Shown one piece after another: positions 1 to 5,922 of a DNA stretch of 7,507 nucleotides. The first letter of the stretch is position 1; the number at the start of each line of letters is the position of its first letter. The DNA is from DATARH01 sp050181375 (GTDB lineage Bacteria; Pseudomonadota; Alphaproteobacteria; ATCC43930; CGMCC-115725). The DNA is taken from positions 1 through 7,507 of the forward strand of contig JBFXDF010000194.1 of assembly GCA_050181375.1 (NCBI GenBank), given 5' to 3'. The position numbers and the translations under genes were made by a program. Below the pieces are notes generated by a model. That model did no database searches. It was not told the origin of the DNA and was given only the letters and a program-made list of their open reading frames with translations.

Positions 1-673
1 CGACGGTGCCGTGAGCGAGGCCCGAGATGATTCGGTTGCGGCGCGGGAAATGGCGGGCCTGCGGCTCGGCGCCGAGCGGCAACTCGGCGACGATCGCGCC
101 CCGCATTCGCATCGCGTCGTAAAGACCGCGGTTTTCCTCGGGGTAGACGATATCGGCGCCGCCCGCCAGCACGGCGATCGTGCCGCTGTCGAGCGCCCCC
201 AAATGCGCCGCCGCGTCGATGCCCCGCGCCATTCCCGAGACGACGACGATGCCCGCCTCGCCGAGGCCCGCGGCCAGCTCGCGGGCGATCCGCCTTCCAT
301 TAGCCGAGGCGTTGCGCGCGCCGACCACCGCGACGATCGGCGCCATCAGCAATTTGGGCAGCAGTTCGGGGTGGCCGAGCACGGTCAGGACCGGTGGCGC
401 GTCCTCGATCGCGGCGAGCCTCTCCGGATAAAGCGGCTCCCCCCAGCATAACAGCCGCCCGCCGAGCCGCTCGATCGCGGCAAGTTCCGCCGCGGCCTCG
501 CGCCGGCCGGCCGGTGCGACCGGGCGCGACAGCAGCGGCAGCGCGTCGATCGCCGCTGCGGCCGAGCCAAAGCGGCGCAGCAACGCGAAAAACGTCACCG
601 GGCCGATGCCCTCCGTGCGGCCGAGGCGCAGCCAATCCAGCCGTTCCTGCGGTTCGAGATCGCGCGCGGCCAG
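1..673 (-). CDS. dprA: DNA-processing protein DprA, 3' end beyond window
   Basis: DprA binds incoming single-stranded DNA and loads RecA during natural transformation; the gene is also present in many bacteria not known to be competent. The minus-strand frame is open from just after the plsY stop to the left edge, giving about 224 of the family's usual 300-400 residues. Counting from CTG at 673, an N-terminal helical region carries RTEGIGPVTFF (about 19-29). The Rossmann-like domain follows with VVGARNAS (about 116-123), SGMARGID (146-153) with H157, and the hallmark HFPRRNRIISG (208-218). The start is uncertain: this frame has no ATG, GTG or TTG between the plsY TGA (682-680) and GTG at 598, and starting at 598 would remove the conserved EGIGP segment. 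CTG at 673 has a GGTGA Shine-Dalgarno six bases upstream. GTG at 683 lies in another frame and would need a frameshift. Family identity is secure; the start is inference. Confidence 0.9.
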   Translation of the reverse strand, partial: MAARDLEPQERLDWLRLGRTEGIGPVTFFALLRRFGSAAAAIDALPLLSRPVAPAGRREAAAELAAIERLGGRLLCWGEPLYPERLAAIEDAPPVLTVLGHPELLPKLLMAPIVAVVGARNASANGRRIARELAAGLGEAGIVVVSGMARGIDAAAHLGALDSGTIAVLAGGADIVYPEENRGLYDAMRMRGAIVAELPLGAEPQARHFPRRNRIISGLAHGTV

Positions 674-679
674 GAGCGG

Positions 680-686
680 TCACCCT
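680..686 (-). promoter_or_regulatory. Ribosome binding site for dprA, overlapping the plsY stop
   Basis: On the minus strand this reads AGGGTGA, a good match to the anti-Shine-Dalgarno complement. It includes the plsY TGA and lies six bases before CTG at 673. It supports CTG initiation of dprA coupled to the end of plsY translation. Inference from motif and spacing only. Confidence 0.5.
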
Positions 687-1270
687 TTTCCGAACGAGAT
701 CCGGCTTTCGGTGCCGGCCAGCAGGCGGTGGATGTTGTCACGATGCCTGAGGATGACCAGGATCGCGATCACCGAAAGCGCGATGGCCCGGGGCGGACCG
801 GCCAAAATCCAGCCGAGAGCCGGGACCGCCACCGCGGCGACCAGGGCCGCCAGCGAGGAAAAATGAAAGATCGCCGCCGTCGCGAGCCACAGCCCGGCGG
901 CGATCACCCCGATCGGCCAGGCCAGCGCGAGCAGCACCCCGAGCGCCGTTGCCACCCCCTTGCCGCCGCGAAAGCGCAGCCACACCGGGAACATATGCCC
1001 GGCCACCACCGCGACCGAGGCGACGAGCGCCGCCTCGGTTCCCCACAGCGCGCCGATCAGCACCGCCGCAACGCCCTTGCCGACATCGAAGACCACCGTC
1101 AGCGCGGCGAGCGCCTTGTTGCCGGTGCGCAGCACATTCGTCGCGCCGATATTGCCGGAGCCGATCCGGCGAATATCGCCTATTCCGGCCAGCCGCGTCA
1201 GCAGCAGCCCGAACGGGATCGAGCCGAGCAGATAGGCGATGAGGGCGGCGGGAATAATGTTCATATCCAC
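680..1270 (-). CDS. plsY: Glycerol-3-phosphate acyltransferase PlsY
   Basis: PlsY is an integral inner-membrane enzyme that transfers an acyl group from acyl-phosphate (made by PlsX) to glycerol-3-phosphate, the first step of phospholipid synthesis. The 196-residue product has the usual length and several hydrophobic helices. All family motifs are visible: LLGSIPFG (14-21), the loop GSGNIGATNVLRTG (37-50), DVGKG (62-66), GHMFPVWLRFRGGKGVAT (91-108), and a C-terminal RHRDNIHRLLAGTE stretch. The listed start is GTG 1270; an in-frame ATG at 1264 (MNIIPA…) is equally possible and closer to typical PlsY N-termini. Neither has a convincing Shine-Dalgarno at normal spacing, because a REP-like palindrome ends at 1271, immediately before the GTG. 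Upstream is the pyrC-like gene (106-base gap); dprA follows directly in the same frame after the TGA. Confidence 0.96.
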   Translation of the reverse strand: MDMNIIPAALIAYLLGSIPFGLLLTRLAGIGDIRRIGSGNIGATNVLRTGNKALAALTVVFDVGKGVAAVLIGALWGTEAALVASVAVVAGHMFPVWLRFRGGKGVATALGVLLALAWPIGVIAAGLWLATAAIFHFSSLAALVAAVAVPALGWILAGPPRAIALSVIAILVILRHRDNIHRLLAGTESRISFGKG

Positions 1271-1354
1271 CGAGATTGCTTCGCCGCCGAACTCGTCGCA
1301 ATGACGATCATCAGGTTAAGACGATGTCATTGCGAGCGGAGCGAAGCAATCTCG
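1271..1354. repeat. Inverted pair of REP-like palindromic repeats
   Basis: Two inverted copies of a roughly 30-base unit (GTCATTGCGAG…GCGAAGCAATCTCG) face each other. The outer arms 1271-1284 and 1341-1354 are perfectly complementary over 14 bases; the inner arms 1297-1305 and 1326-1334 are complementary over 9. The loop is 1306-1325, with imperfectly paired spacers between the arm sets. This sequence type is, from general knowledge, a widespread dispersed intergenic repeat in Proteobacteria. It fills most of the gap between the pyrC-like stop (1377) and plsY. A transcript would fold into a long hairpin that could attenuate readthrough or protect the upstream pyrBC mRNA. There is no U-run after it, so it is not a standard intrinsic terminator. 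Confidence 0.85.
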
Positions 1355-1376
1355 TCGAACAAGATCACGGATAAGC

Positions 1377-2672
1377 TCACCCCTGCCGCGCGAAGATCGT
1401 GCGGCCATCGACGATGGTCTGCTCGACCCGGCCCTGCACCGGGCGGCCGTCGAACGGGGCATTCTTCGACTTGGAGCGGAACCCGTCGGTGTCGATCAGC
1501 CACGGCGCATCGGGATCGAATGCGACGAGATCGGCCGGGCCGCCAACCCGCAGCCCGCCGGCGTCGAGCCCGAGAAGGCCGGCCGGCGCCGCCGTCAGAA
1601 GCCGCAGCACGTCGATCAGGCGCATGTGGCGGTTGTGGTACAGCTCGAGCGACAGCGGCAGCAATGTCTCGAGCCCGACGATCCCGCAGGCCGCCGAGCT
1701 GAATGGCAGCCGCTTCGAATCCTGGTCCCATGGCGCGTGATCGCTGGCGATCGCGTCGATCGTGCCGTCGCGCAGCCCCTCGACGACGGCGCGCCGGTCG
1801 CTCTCGGCGCGCAGTGGCGGCGACAGTTTCGCGAATGTCCGATAGTCGCCGATCGCGGTTTCGTTCAGCGCGAAATAGGGTGGGGCGGTGTCGCAGGTGA
1901 CCGGCAGCCCGGCTGCCTTGGCCTTGCGGATCGCCTCGATCGCCGCCGCGGTCGAGACATGGGCGACGTGGTAGCGGGCGCCGGTGATCGCGACGAGGCG
2001 GAGGTCGCGTTCGACCATGATGAGTTCGGCCATCGGCGTGATCGCCGGCAGGCCGAGCCGCGTCGCGATCTCGCCCTCGGTGACCTCGCCGGCGGCGGCG
2101 AGGCTCGGCTCCTCGGGGTGCTGGATCACGAGCTGGTCGAAGCTGCGGGCGTAGGACAAGAGCCGCCGCATCACCAGCGCGTCGGCCACCGCCTTGACCC
2201 CGTCGGTAAACGCCACCGCGCCGTTTGCGGCCAAAAGGCCGATCTCGGTCAGCTCGCGCCCCTGCAATCCCTTGGTCGCGGCCGCGCAGGTGTGGATTTT
2301 CGCCAGCTTCACCTCGCGCGCGCGGCGCGCCAGGAACTCGACGACCGAAACATCGTCCACCGGCGGGTCGGTGTTCGGCAGCGCCACCATTGTCGTGACC
2401 CCGCCGGCCGCCGCCGCCCGACCGGCGCTCTCGATCGATTCCATGTGCTCGGCGCCCGGCTCGCGCAATTGCACGCGCATATCGACGAGACCGGGCGCGA
2501 GGCACAGCCCGGCGAGGTCGACGATGTCTGTGTCGGAGCCGAGGTCATCGCCGATCCCCGGCCCGAGCGCCGCGATCCGGTCGCCCTCGACCAGCAAGTC
2601 TCCCGGCTGATCCAGCCTGCTCTCCGGGTCGAGCAGGCGGGCATTGCGGAAAAGTCGGCGCGCACCGCTCAT
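1377..2672 (-). CDS. pyrC: Dihydroorotase-family protein, probable inactive PyrC' partner of PyrB
   Basis: Class I dihydroorotases cyclise carbamoyl-aspartate to dihydroorotate in pyrimidine synthesis. The 431-residue product has the family's normal length and architecture: an N-terminal beta domain, the amidohydrolase barrel starting near APGLVDMRVQLREPG (59-73), ALPNTDPP (97-104), HPEE (185-188), HVAHVST (235-241), SDHAPW (310-315), and the C-terminal FRSKSKNAPFDG (398-409). The barrel's first metal motif, normally HxH after the Asp, is here R66-V-Q68, so both histidines that hold the metal are missing. H185, H235/H238 and D311 remain. The usual SDDG motif appears as TDG (156-158). Degenerate PyrC' proteins of Pseudomonas are needed for assembly of the aspartate transcarbamoylase holoenzyme; its place directly after pyrB fits such a role. 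ATG 2672 has GAGG seven bases upstream (2683-2680). If inactive, a second, true pyrC should exist elsewhere. Confidence 0.93.
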   Translation of the reverse strand: MSGARRLFRNARLLDPESRLDQPGDLLVEGDRIAALGPGIGDDLGSDTDIVDLAGLCLAPGLVDMRVQLREPGAEHMESIESAGRAAAAGGVTTMVALPNTDPPVDDVSVVEFLARRAREVKLAKIHTCAAATKGLQGRELTEIGLLAANGAVAFTDGVKAVADALVMRRLLSYARSFDQLVIQHPEEPSLAAAGEVTEGEIATRLGLPAITPMAELIMVERDLRLVAITGARYHVAHVSTAAAIEAIRKAKAAGLPVTCDTAPPYFALNETAIGDYRTFAKLSPPLRAESDRRAVVEGLRDGTIDAIASDHAPWDQDSKRLPFSSAACGIVGLETLLPLSLELYHNRHMRLIDVLRLLTAAPAGLLGLDAGGLRVGGPADLVAFDPDAPWLIDTDGFRSKSKNAPFDGRPVQGRVEQTIVDGRTIFARQG

Positions 2673-2679
2673 CGCATCG

Positions 2680-2683
2680 CCTC
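2680..2683 (-). promoter_or_regulatory. Ribosome binding site of the pyrC-like gene
   Basis: GAGG on the minus strand lies seven bases before ATG 2672 and supports this start. A small hairpin (arms 2686-2691 and 2698-2703, CGGCCA/TGGCCG) sits just upstream in the 78-base pyrB-pyrC gap. Confidence 0.55.
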
Positions 2684-2750
2684 AACGGCCATCCAAGTGG
2701 CCGCGTCAAATCCGGCCGAGCGGATGTTTCGGGGAGCTCTCACCATCCGG

Positions 2751-3704
2751 TCACTGCACCGGCGGGTTGTTGCCGAGGCCGCGCGTCAGGATTTCGAGAC
2801 ATGCCATCCTGACCGCGACCCCCATCTCGACCTGCTGGCGAATGAGGCTGCGGTCGATGTCGTCGGCGACCTCGCTGCCGATCTCGACGCCGCGGTTCAT
2901 CGGTCCCGGGTGCATGATCAGCGCGTCGGGCTTGGCGAGCTTCAGCTTGTCGTAATCCAGGCCGAAAAAATGGAAATATTCGCGGGTCGACGGAATAAAC
3001 GAGCCGTGCATCCGCTCCATCTGCAGCCGCAGCATCATCACGATGTCCACGTCCCTGAGACCGGCCGTCATGTCATGAAACACCTCGACCCCGAGCCGCT
3101 CGACCTCCGCTGGCAGCAAGGTGCGCGGCGCGACGACCCGGACGCGCGCTCCCATCACGTTCAGCAGCGCGATATTGGACCTGGCCACGCGGCTGTGCAG
3201 GATGTCGCCGCAGGTCGCGACGGTCAGACCGCCGAGCCGTCCCTTGCGGCGGCGGATGGTCAGCGCGTCGAGCAGTGCCTGGGTCGGGTGCTCGTGGCTG
3301 CCGTCGCCGCCGTTGATGACGGCGCAGTCGACCTTCTCCGACAGGAGTTGCACCGCGCCCGACTCGGGATGGCGCACCACTAGCACGTCGGGGTGCATCG
3401 CGTTCAAGGTCATCGCGGTGTCGATCAAGGTCTCGCCCTTGCGCATCGACGACACCGCGACCGCCATGTTGATGACGTCGGCCCCGAGCCTTTTGCCGGC
3501 GACCTCGAAGGAAGTCCGGGTGCGTGTCGAGTTCTCGAAAAAACAGTTGATCAGCGTACGCCCGCGCAGAGTGGCGGTCTTCTTGTCGCTCTGCCGGCTC
3601 AGCTCGACATAGGTGTCGGCGAGATCGAGCAGGTGCTCGATGTCCTCCCGGCTCAACCCCTCGATGCCGAGCAGATGCCGGTGCCCGAAACTGTGCGGCT
3701 GCAT
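2751..3704 (-). CDS. pyrB: Aspartate carbamoyltransferase catalytic chain
   Basis: PyrB condenses carbamoyl phosphate with L-aspartate to carbamoyl-aspartate, the committed step of pyrimidine synthesis in the cytoplasm. The product is 317 residues, the normal catalytic-chain length. Visible motifs are the carbamoyl-phosphate loop FENSTRT (56-62), K89 in the SMRKGET loop, HEHPTQALLDAL (137-148), GDILHSRVARS (166-176), the aspartate-binding region LRLQMERM (225-232), and HPGPMNRGVEI (265-275). The frame runs open upstream to 3980, but conserved sequence begins at MQPHSFGHRHLL, so ATG 3704 is the start. No Shine-Dalgarno precedes it; a promoter lies almost on top of the ATG. No pyrI regulatory-chain gene is seen; the next gene is the pyrC-like one, as in the PyrB/PyrC' type of transcarbamoylase. 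Confidence 0.97.
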   Translation of the reverse strand: MQPHSFGHRHLLGIEGLSREDIEHLLDLADTYVELSRQSDKKTATLRGRTLINCFFENSTRTRTSFEVAGKRLGADVINMAVAVSSMRKGETLIDTAMTLNAMHPDVLVVRHPESGAVQLLSEKVDCAVINGGDGSHEHPTQALLDALTIRRRKGRLGGLTVATCGDILHSRVARSNIALLNVMGARVRVVAPRTLLPAEVERLGVEVFHDMTAGLRDVDIVMMLRLQMERMHGSFIPSTREYFHFFGLDYDKLKLAKPDALIMHPGPMNRGVEIGSEVADDIDRSLIRQQVEMGVAVRMACLEILTRGLGNNPPVQ

Positions 3705-3713
3705 GAGGCCGCG

Positions 3714-3741
3714 ACTATACAAGGGGGGACGGAAAAGCCAA
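3714..3741 (-). promoter_or_regulatory. Putative sigma70-type promoter of pyrB, near-leaderless
   Basis: On the minus strand, TTGGCT (3741-3736) and TATAGT (3719-3714) are separated by 16 bases. The -10 box differs from TATAAT at one position and the -35 box from TTGACA at two. Only nine bases lie between the -10 box and ATG 3704, so transcription would start within a few bases of, or at, the start codon. This fits with the missing Shine-Dalgarno. Motif-based prediction only. Confidence 0.5.
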
Positions 3742-3949
3742 CCACGACGGGGCTGCCCCGAGCAGGCAAACCGCCCGGCGGCAAAATAGTGCATTGCTCC
3801 TGAAATTCGAGTGCGCCGGCCGCGGAATCGGCATAGCCTCAACCGAATTGGGGAGTTCTCCAAGAGCGACCGGCAAAGCACCGAACCTGTTGAGCGCCAG
3901 TTGTTCGAGCATGGCGCCGGCTTGAATGCCACGATGGATCGGCCGCAGC

Positions 3950-3954
3950 GGGGA
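3950..3954 (+). promoter_or_regulatory. Ribosome binding site deciding the protease start
   Basis: GGGGA, followed by AG, lies six bases before GTG 3961. The alternative starts ATG 3934 and GTG 3811 in the same frame have no comparable site. The translation between 3811 and 3933 also lacks family-like sequence. Confidence 0.5.
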
Positions 3955-3960
3955 AGCGTC

Positions 3961-5922
3961 GTGGACAAGATCGATCCCAAGCTCTTGCAACTGATCGACG
4001 CCCACGCGGCCGGCGAACTGCCCGCCGACCCCGAAAATCCCGACTTCCTGGTGCACGTCTACGTCGTCGTCGAGAACGACGATTTCGGCGGAGTAGCGGC
4101 CGCCGGTTACGAGGTGGCCTCCGAGCTTGGCGGCATCGGGGTCGTCACTCTACCCATTCCGCAAATCGAGTCGCTGGCGGACCGGGCGGACGTTCTTGCC
4201 ATTTATGCGCCGCGCGCGGGGCAGCCCGCCGACGGTCCGCCTCCGATCGTGCACACGATCGATCAACGTTCGATCCGGCTGGATGAGGCATATGGCGTCA
4301 AATCGCATACGCGCCCAAACGGCTCGCATGGCGAAGATGTCCTGATCGGCATCGTCGATAGCGGTGTCAACATTCTGCACGACGCGTTCACCGTACACAC
4401 GATAGAAAACGGAAAACCAATCCGAAAAACCCGCATCATCGCGTATTGGGCGCAGGGCACGACAAGAAGTTCCGGCGCGACTCCGCTCTGGCAACGCAAC
4501 GGCACAGTCTTTTCGGAGGCCGACATCAACGCGCGGCTCGCCGCCTTCGACACGAGCGGCGCGCTGCCCCCCGCCGGCCTCATCGACGAAGGTGGGCACG
4601 GTACCGGCGTCGCGAGCGTGGCCGGCGGATCGGAATGGACGGCCGGGCCGGATGCCGTTCGCTCTCGCACCGGGATCGCTCCCGCATCCCGGTTCATCGT
4701 TGTTTCCGGCCAGATCGATAATACCGCCGGGGTCGAATTCTGTTTCGCGAAGGCGACCGAGGCCTCGCTACCCTGCGTCGTCAATATGAGCCAAGGGGAT
4801 CACGACCAGCCGCACAACGGGCTCTCGGTGTTTTGTCATCGACTCCGAGCAATGCTGACGCAAGGCTCTCCCGCGAGCTTCAGGCCGGGAAGGGCCTTTG
4901 TAGCCGCGGCGGGCAATGAAGGCGTCTCGCACAATCACATGCGATTTTCGCTGCAGCAGCCAAAGCTGCTCGATATTCAAGTCGATCCGGAGGAAGTCAC
5001 GCTCGGCTGCCATATCAGCAGCACCAAACCGGGTCTCAAGGTGTCGCTCGCCGCTCCCGCCGCAAAGCCAGCCTTCTCGCCGGTGGGGCCGAGGCCGGCC
5101 TCCATGGCGGTCTCCGGGCACGTCGTTACGATAAGGACCCTGCCAAGTGTGACGCGGAGCAATCCGGACGACCTGCCCTCGGACACGGACACCCACATCC
5201 ACGTCGAGGCCAATGTCAACATCACCGCCACATCAGGCATCTTCATCCGTCCCGGCGCCTGGCACCTGAAGCTTGATCCGGGCGGGACCCCGCATCCCGA
5301 AGTGCACATCTGGTCCTACTGGGGTTACAGGCTGGATAGCCAGAAGCTCGACGATCCGGATTTCGAGTTGGGCTGGGCGACGGAAGACGACGGCTCCGGC
5401 ATGGAGCTGCGCTGGCGCCGCCGCGAGGAGTGGATCTTCAGCACGCTTCGCTCGGAGGCATGCAGCCGGGAGGCGATCGTTGTCGGTGCCACCACCTGGG
5501 TTGAGGACAAAAAGGTGATGTCGCCGTATCGGCCGAGTTCGCGCGGTCCCGCGACGGAGGCCGGTCGCCCCCCGGCGGATCTCAAGCCGGATCTCGTCGC
5601 GCCGGGAGACAACATCGTGGTGGCGCGCTGGCGAAAACCCAAACGCCCCGGCGACCCCTCTTCCGTATCAAGGTATGCCAGCGGCACGAGTTTCGCATCG
5701 CCGGCGGTGGCGGGCGCGGTCGCCCTGATGCTCTCTCACGATCCAACTCTCACTCAGGACGACATTCGCAAGATATTGCGGGCAACAACCAGCCCGTGGG
5801 CGCCGATCGTCAACGAGATTGCGTTCAAGAAACGGAAGATCAACGAACAAAACATCGCCGGAAGAGGTCTGCTCAATATCGAAGCGGCCCTGAACAGCGT
5901 GAAGGCGCGTGTCGGGCCGTGA
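3961..5922 (+). CDS. Subtilisin-like serine protease (peptidase S8) with large internal insertion
   Basis: This is a 653-residue subtilase with a complete active site: Asp133 in GIVDSGVNILHDAF, His213 in EGGHGTGVASVAGG, the oxyanion Asn319 in AAAGNEG, and Ser577 in ASGTSFASPAVAGAVALML. The first 95 or so residues (VYVVVENDDF…GIGVVTLPIPQIESLADRADVLAIYAPR) look like an alpha/beta prodomain. VVNMSQGDHDQPHNG follows the His region. About 258 residues separate Asn319 from Ser577, much more than in plain subtilisins. Much of this (about 335-480) is beta-rich and ends in GAWHLKLDPGG, reminiscent of the jelly-roll insert of Csp-type clostridial proteases; this is inference. The N-terminus is hydrophilic with no signal peptide or membrane helix, so the protein is cytoplasmic or leaves by another route. 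The start is chosen by its Shine-Dalgarno; ATG 3934 and GTG 3811 are alternatives. AT-richer patches (about 4390-4440) contrast with the flanking operon. The stop overlaps the next gene's GTG by four bases, implying one transcript and coupled translation. Confidence 0.92.
   Translation: MDKIDPKLLQLIDAHAAGELPADPENPDFLVHVYVVVENDDFGGVAAAGYEVASELGGIGVVTLPIPQIESLADRADVLAIYAPRAGQPADGPPPIVHTIDQRSIRLDEAYGVKSHTRPNGSHGEDVLIGIVDSGVNILHDAFTVHTIENGKPIRKTRIIAYWAQGTTRSSGATPLWQRNGTVFSEADINARLAAFDTSGALPPAGLIDEGGHGTGVASVAGGSEWTAGPDAVRSRTGIAPASRFIVVSGQIDNTAGVEFCFAKATEASLPCVVNMSQGDHDQPHNGLSVFCHRLRAMLTQGSPASFRPGRAFVAAAGNEGVSHNHMRFSLQQPKLLDIQVDPEEVTLGCHISSTKPGLKVSLAAPAAKPAFSPVGPRPASMAVSGHVVTIRTLPSVTRSNPDDLPSDTDTHIHVEANVNITATSGIFIRPGAWHLKLDPGGTPHPEVHIWSYWGYRLDSQKLDDPDFELGWATEDDGSGMELRWRRREEWIFSTLRSEACSREAIVVGATTWVEDKKVMSPYRPSSRGPATEAGRPPADLKPDLVAPGDNIVVARWRKPKRPGDPSSVSRYASGTSFASPAVAGAVALMLSHDPTLTQDDIRKILRATTSPWAPIVNEIAFKKRKINEQNIAGRGLLNIEAALNSVKARVGP

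Noticed and set aside
300..683. Minus-strand frame starting at GTG 683 and overlapping the plsY stop as GTGA
   Set aside because: The overlap looks like a coupled start, but the translation is not DprA and is Arg/Gly-rich; DprA motifs are in the next frame. Kept only as a possible frameshift origin.
1327..2505. 392-codon minus-strand open frame overlapping the pyrC-like gene
   Set aside because: Alternative frame of the same strand with Arg/Ala-rich low-complexity translation; the overlapping frame has the dihydroorotase-family motifs.
2686..2703. Six-base-stem hairpin in the pyrB-pyrC gap
   Set aside because: Too short to claim a regulatory role; no U-run and no conserved leader features.
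1626..3383. 585-codon plus-strand open frame opposite the pyrC-like gene and pyrB
   Set aside because: It lies antisense to two well-supported genes with full motif sets; its translation is rich in R, D, H and Q with no recognisable domain, typical of a GC-rich shadow frame.
3748..3760. Small hairpin CGGGG-CTG-CCCCG in the divergent intergenic region
   Set aside because: Five-base stem with no U-run, and it could occur by chance at this GC content; not a supportable terminator or operator.
3811..3960. N-terminal extension of the protease from GTG 3811
   Set aside because: No ribosome binding site, and a basic low-complexity translation unlike a prodomain; GTG 3961 has a clear Shine-Dalgarno.
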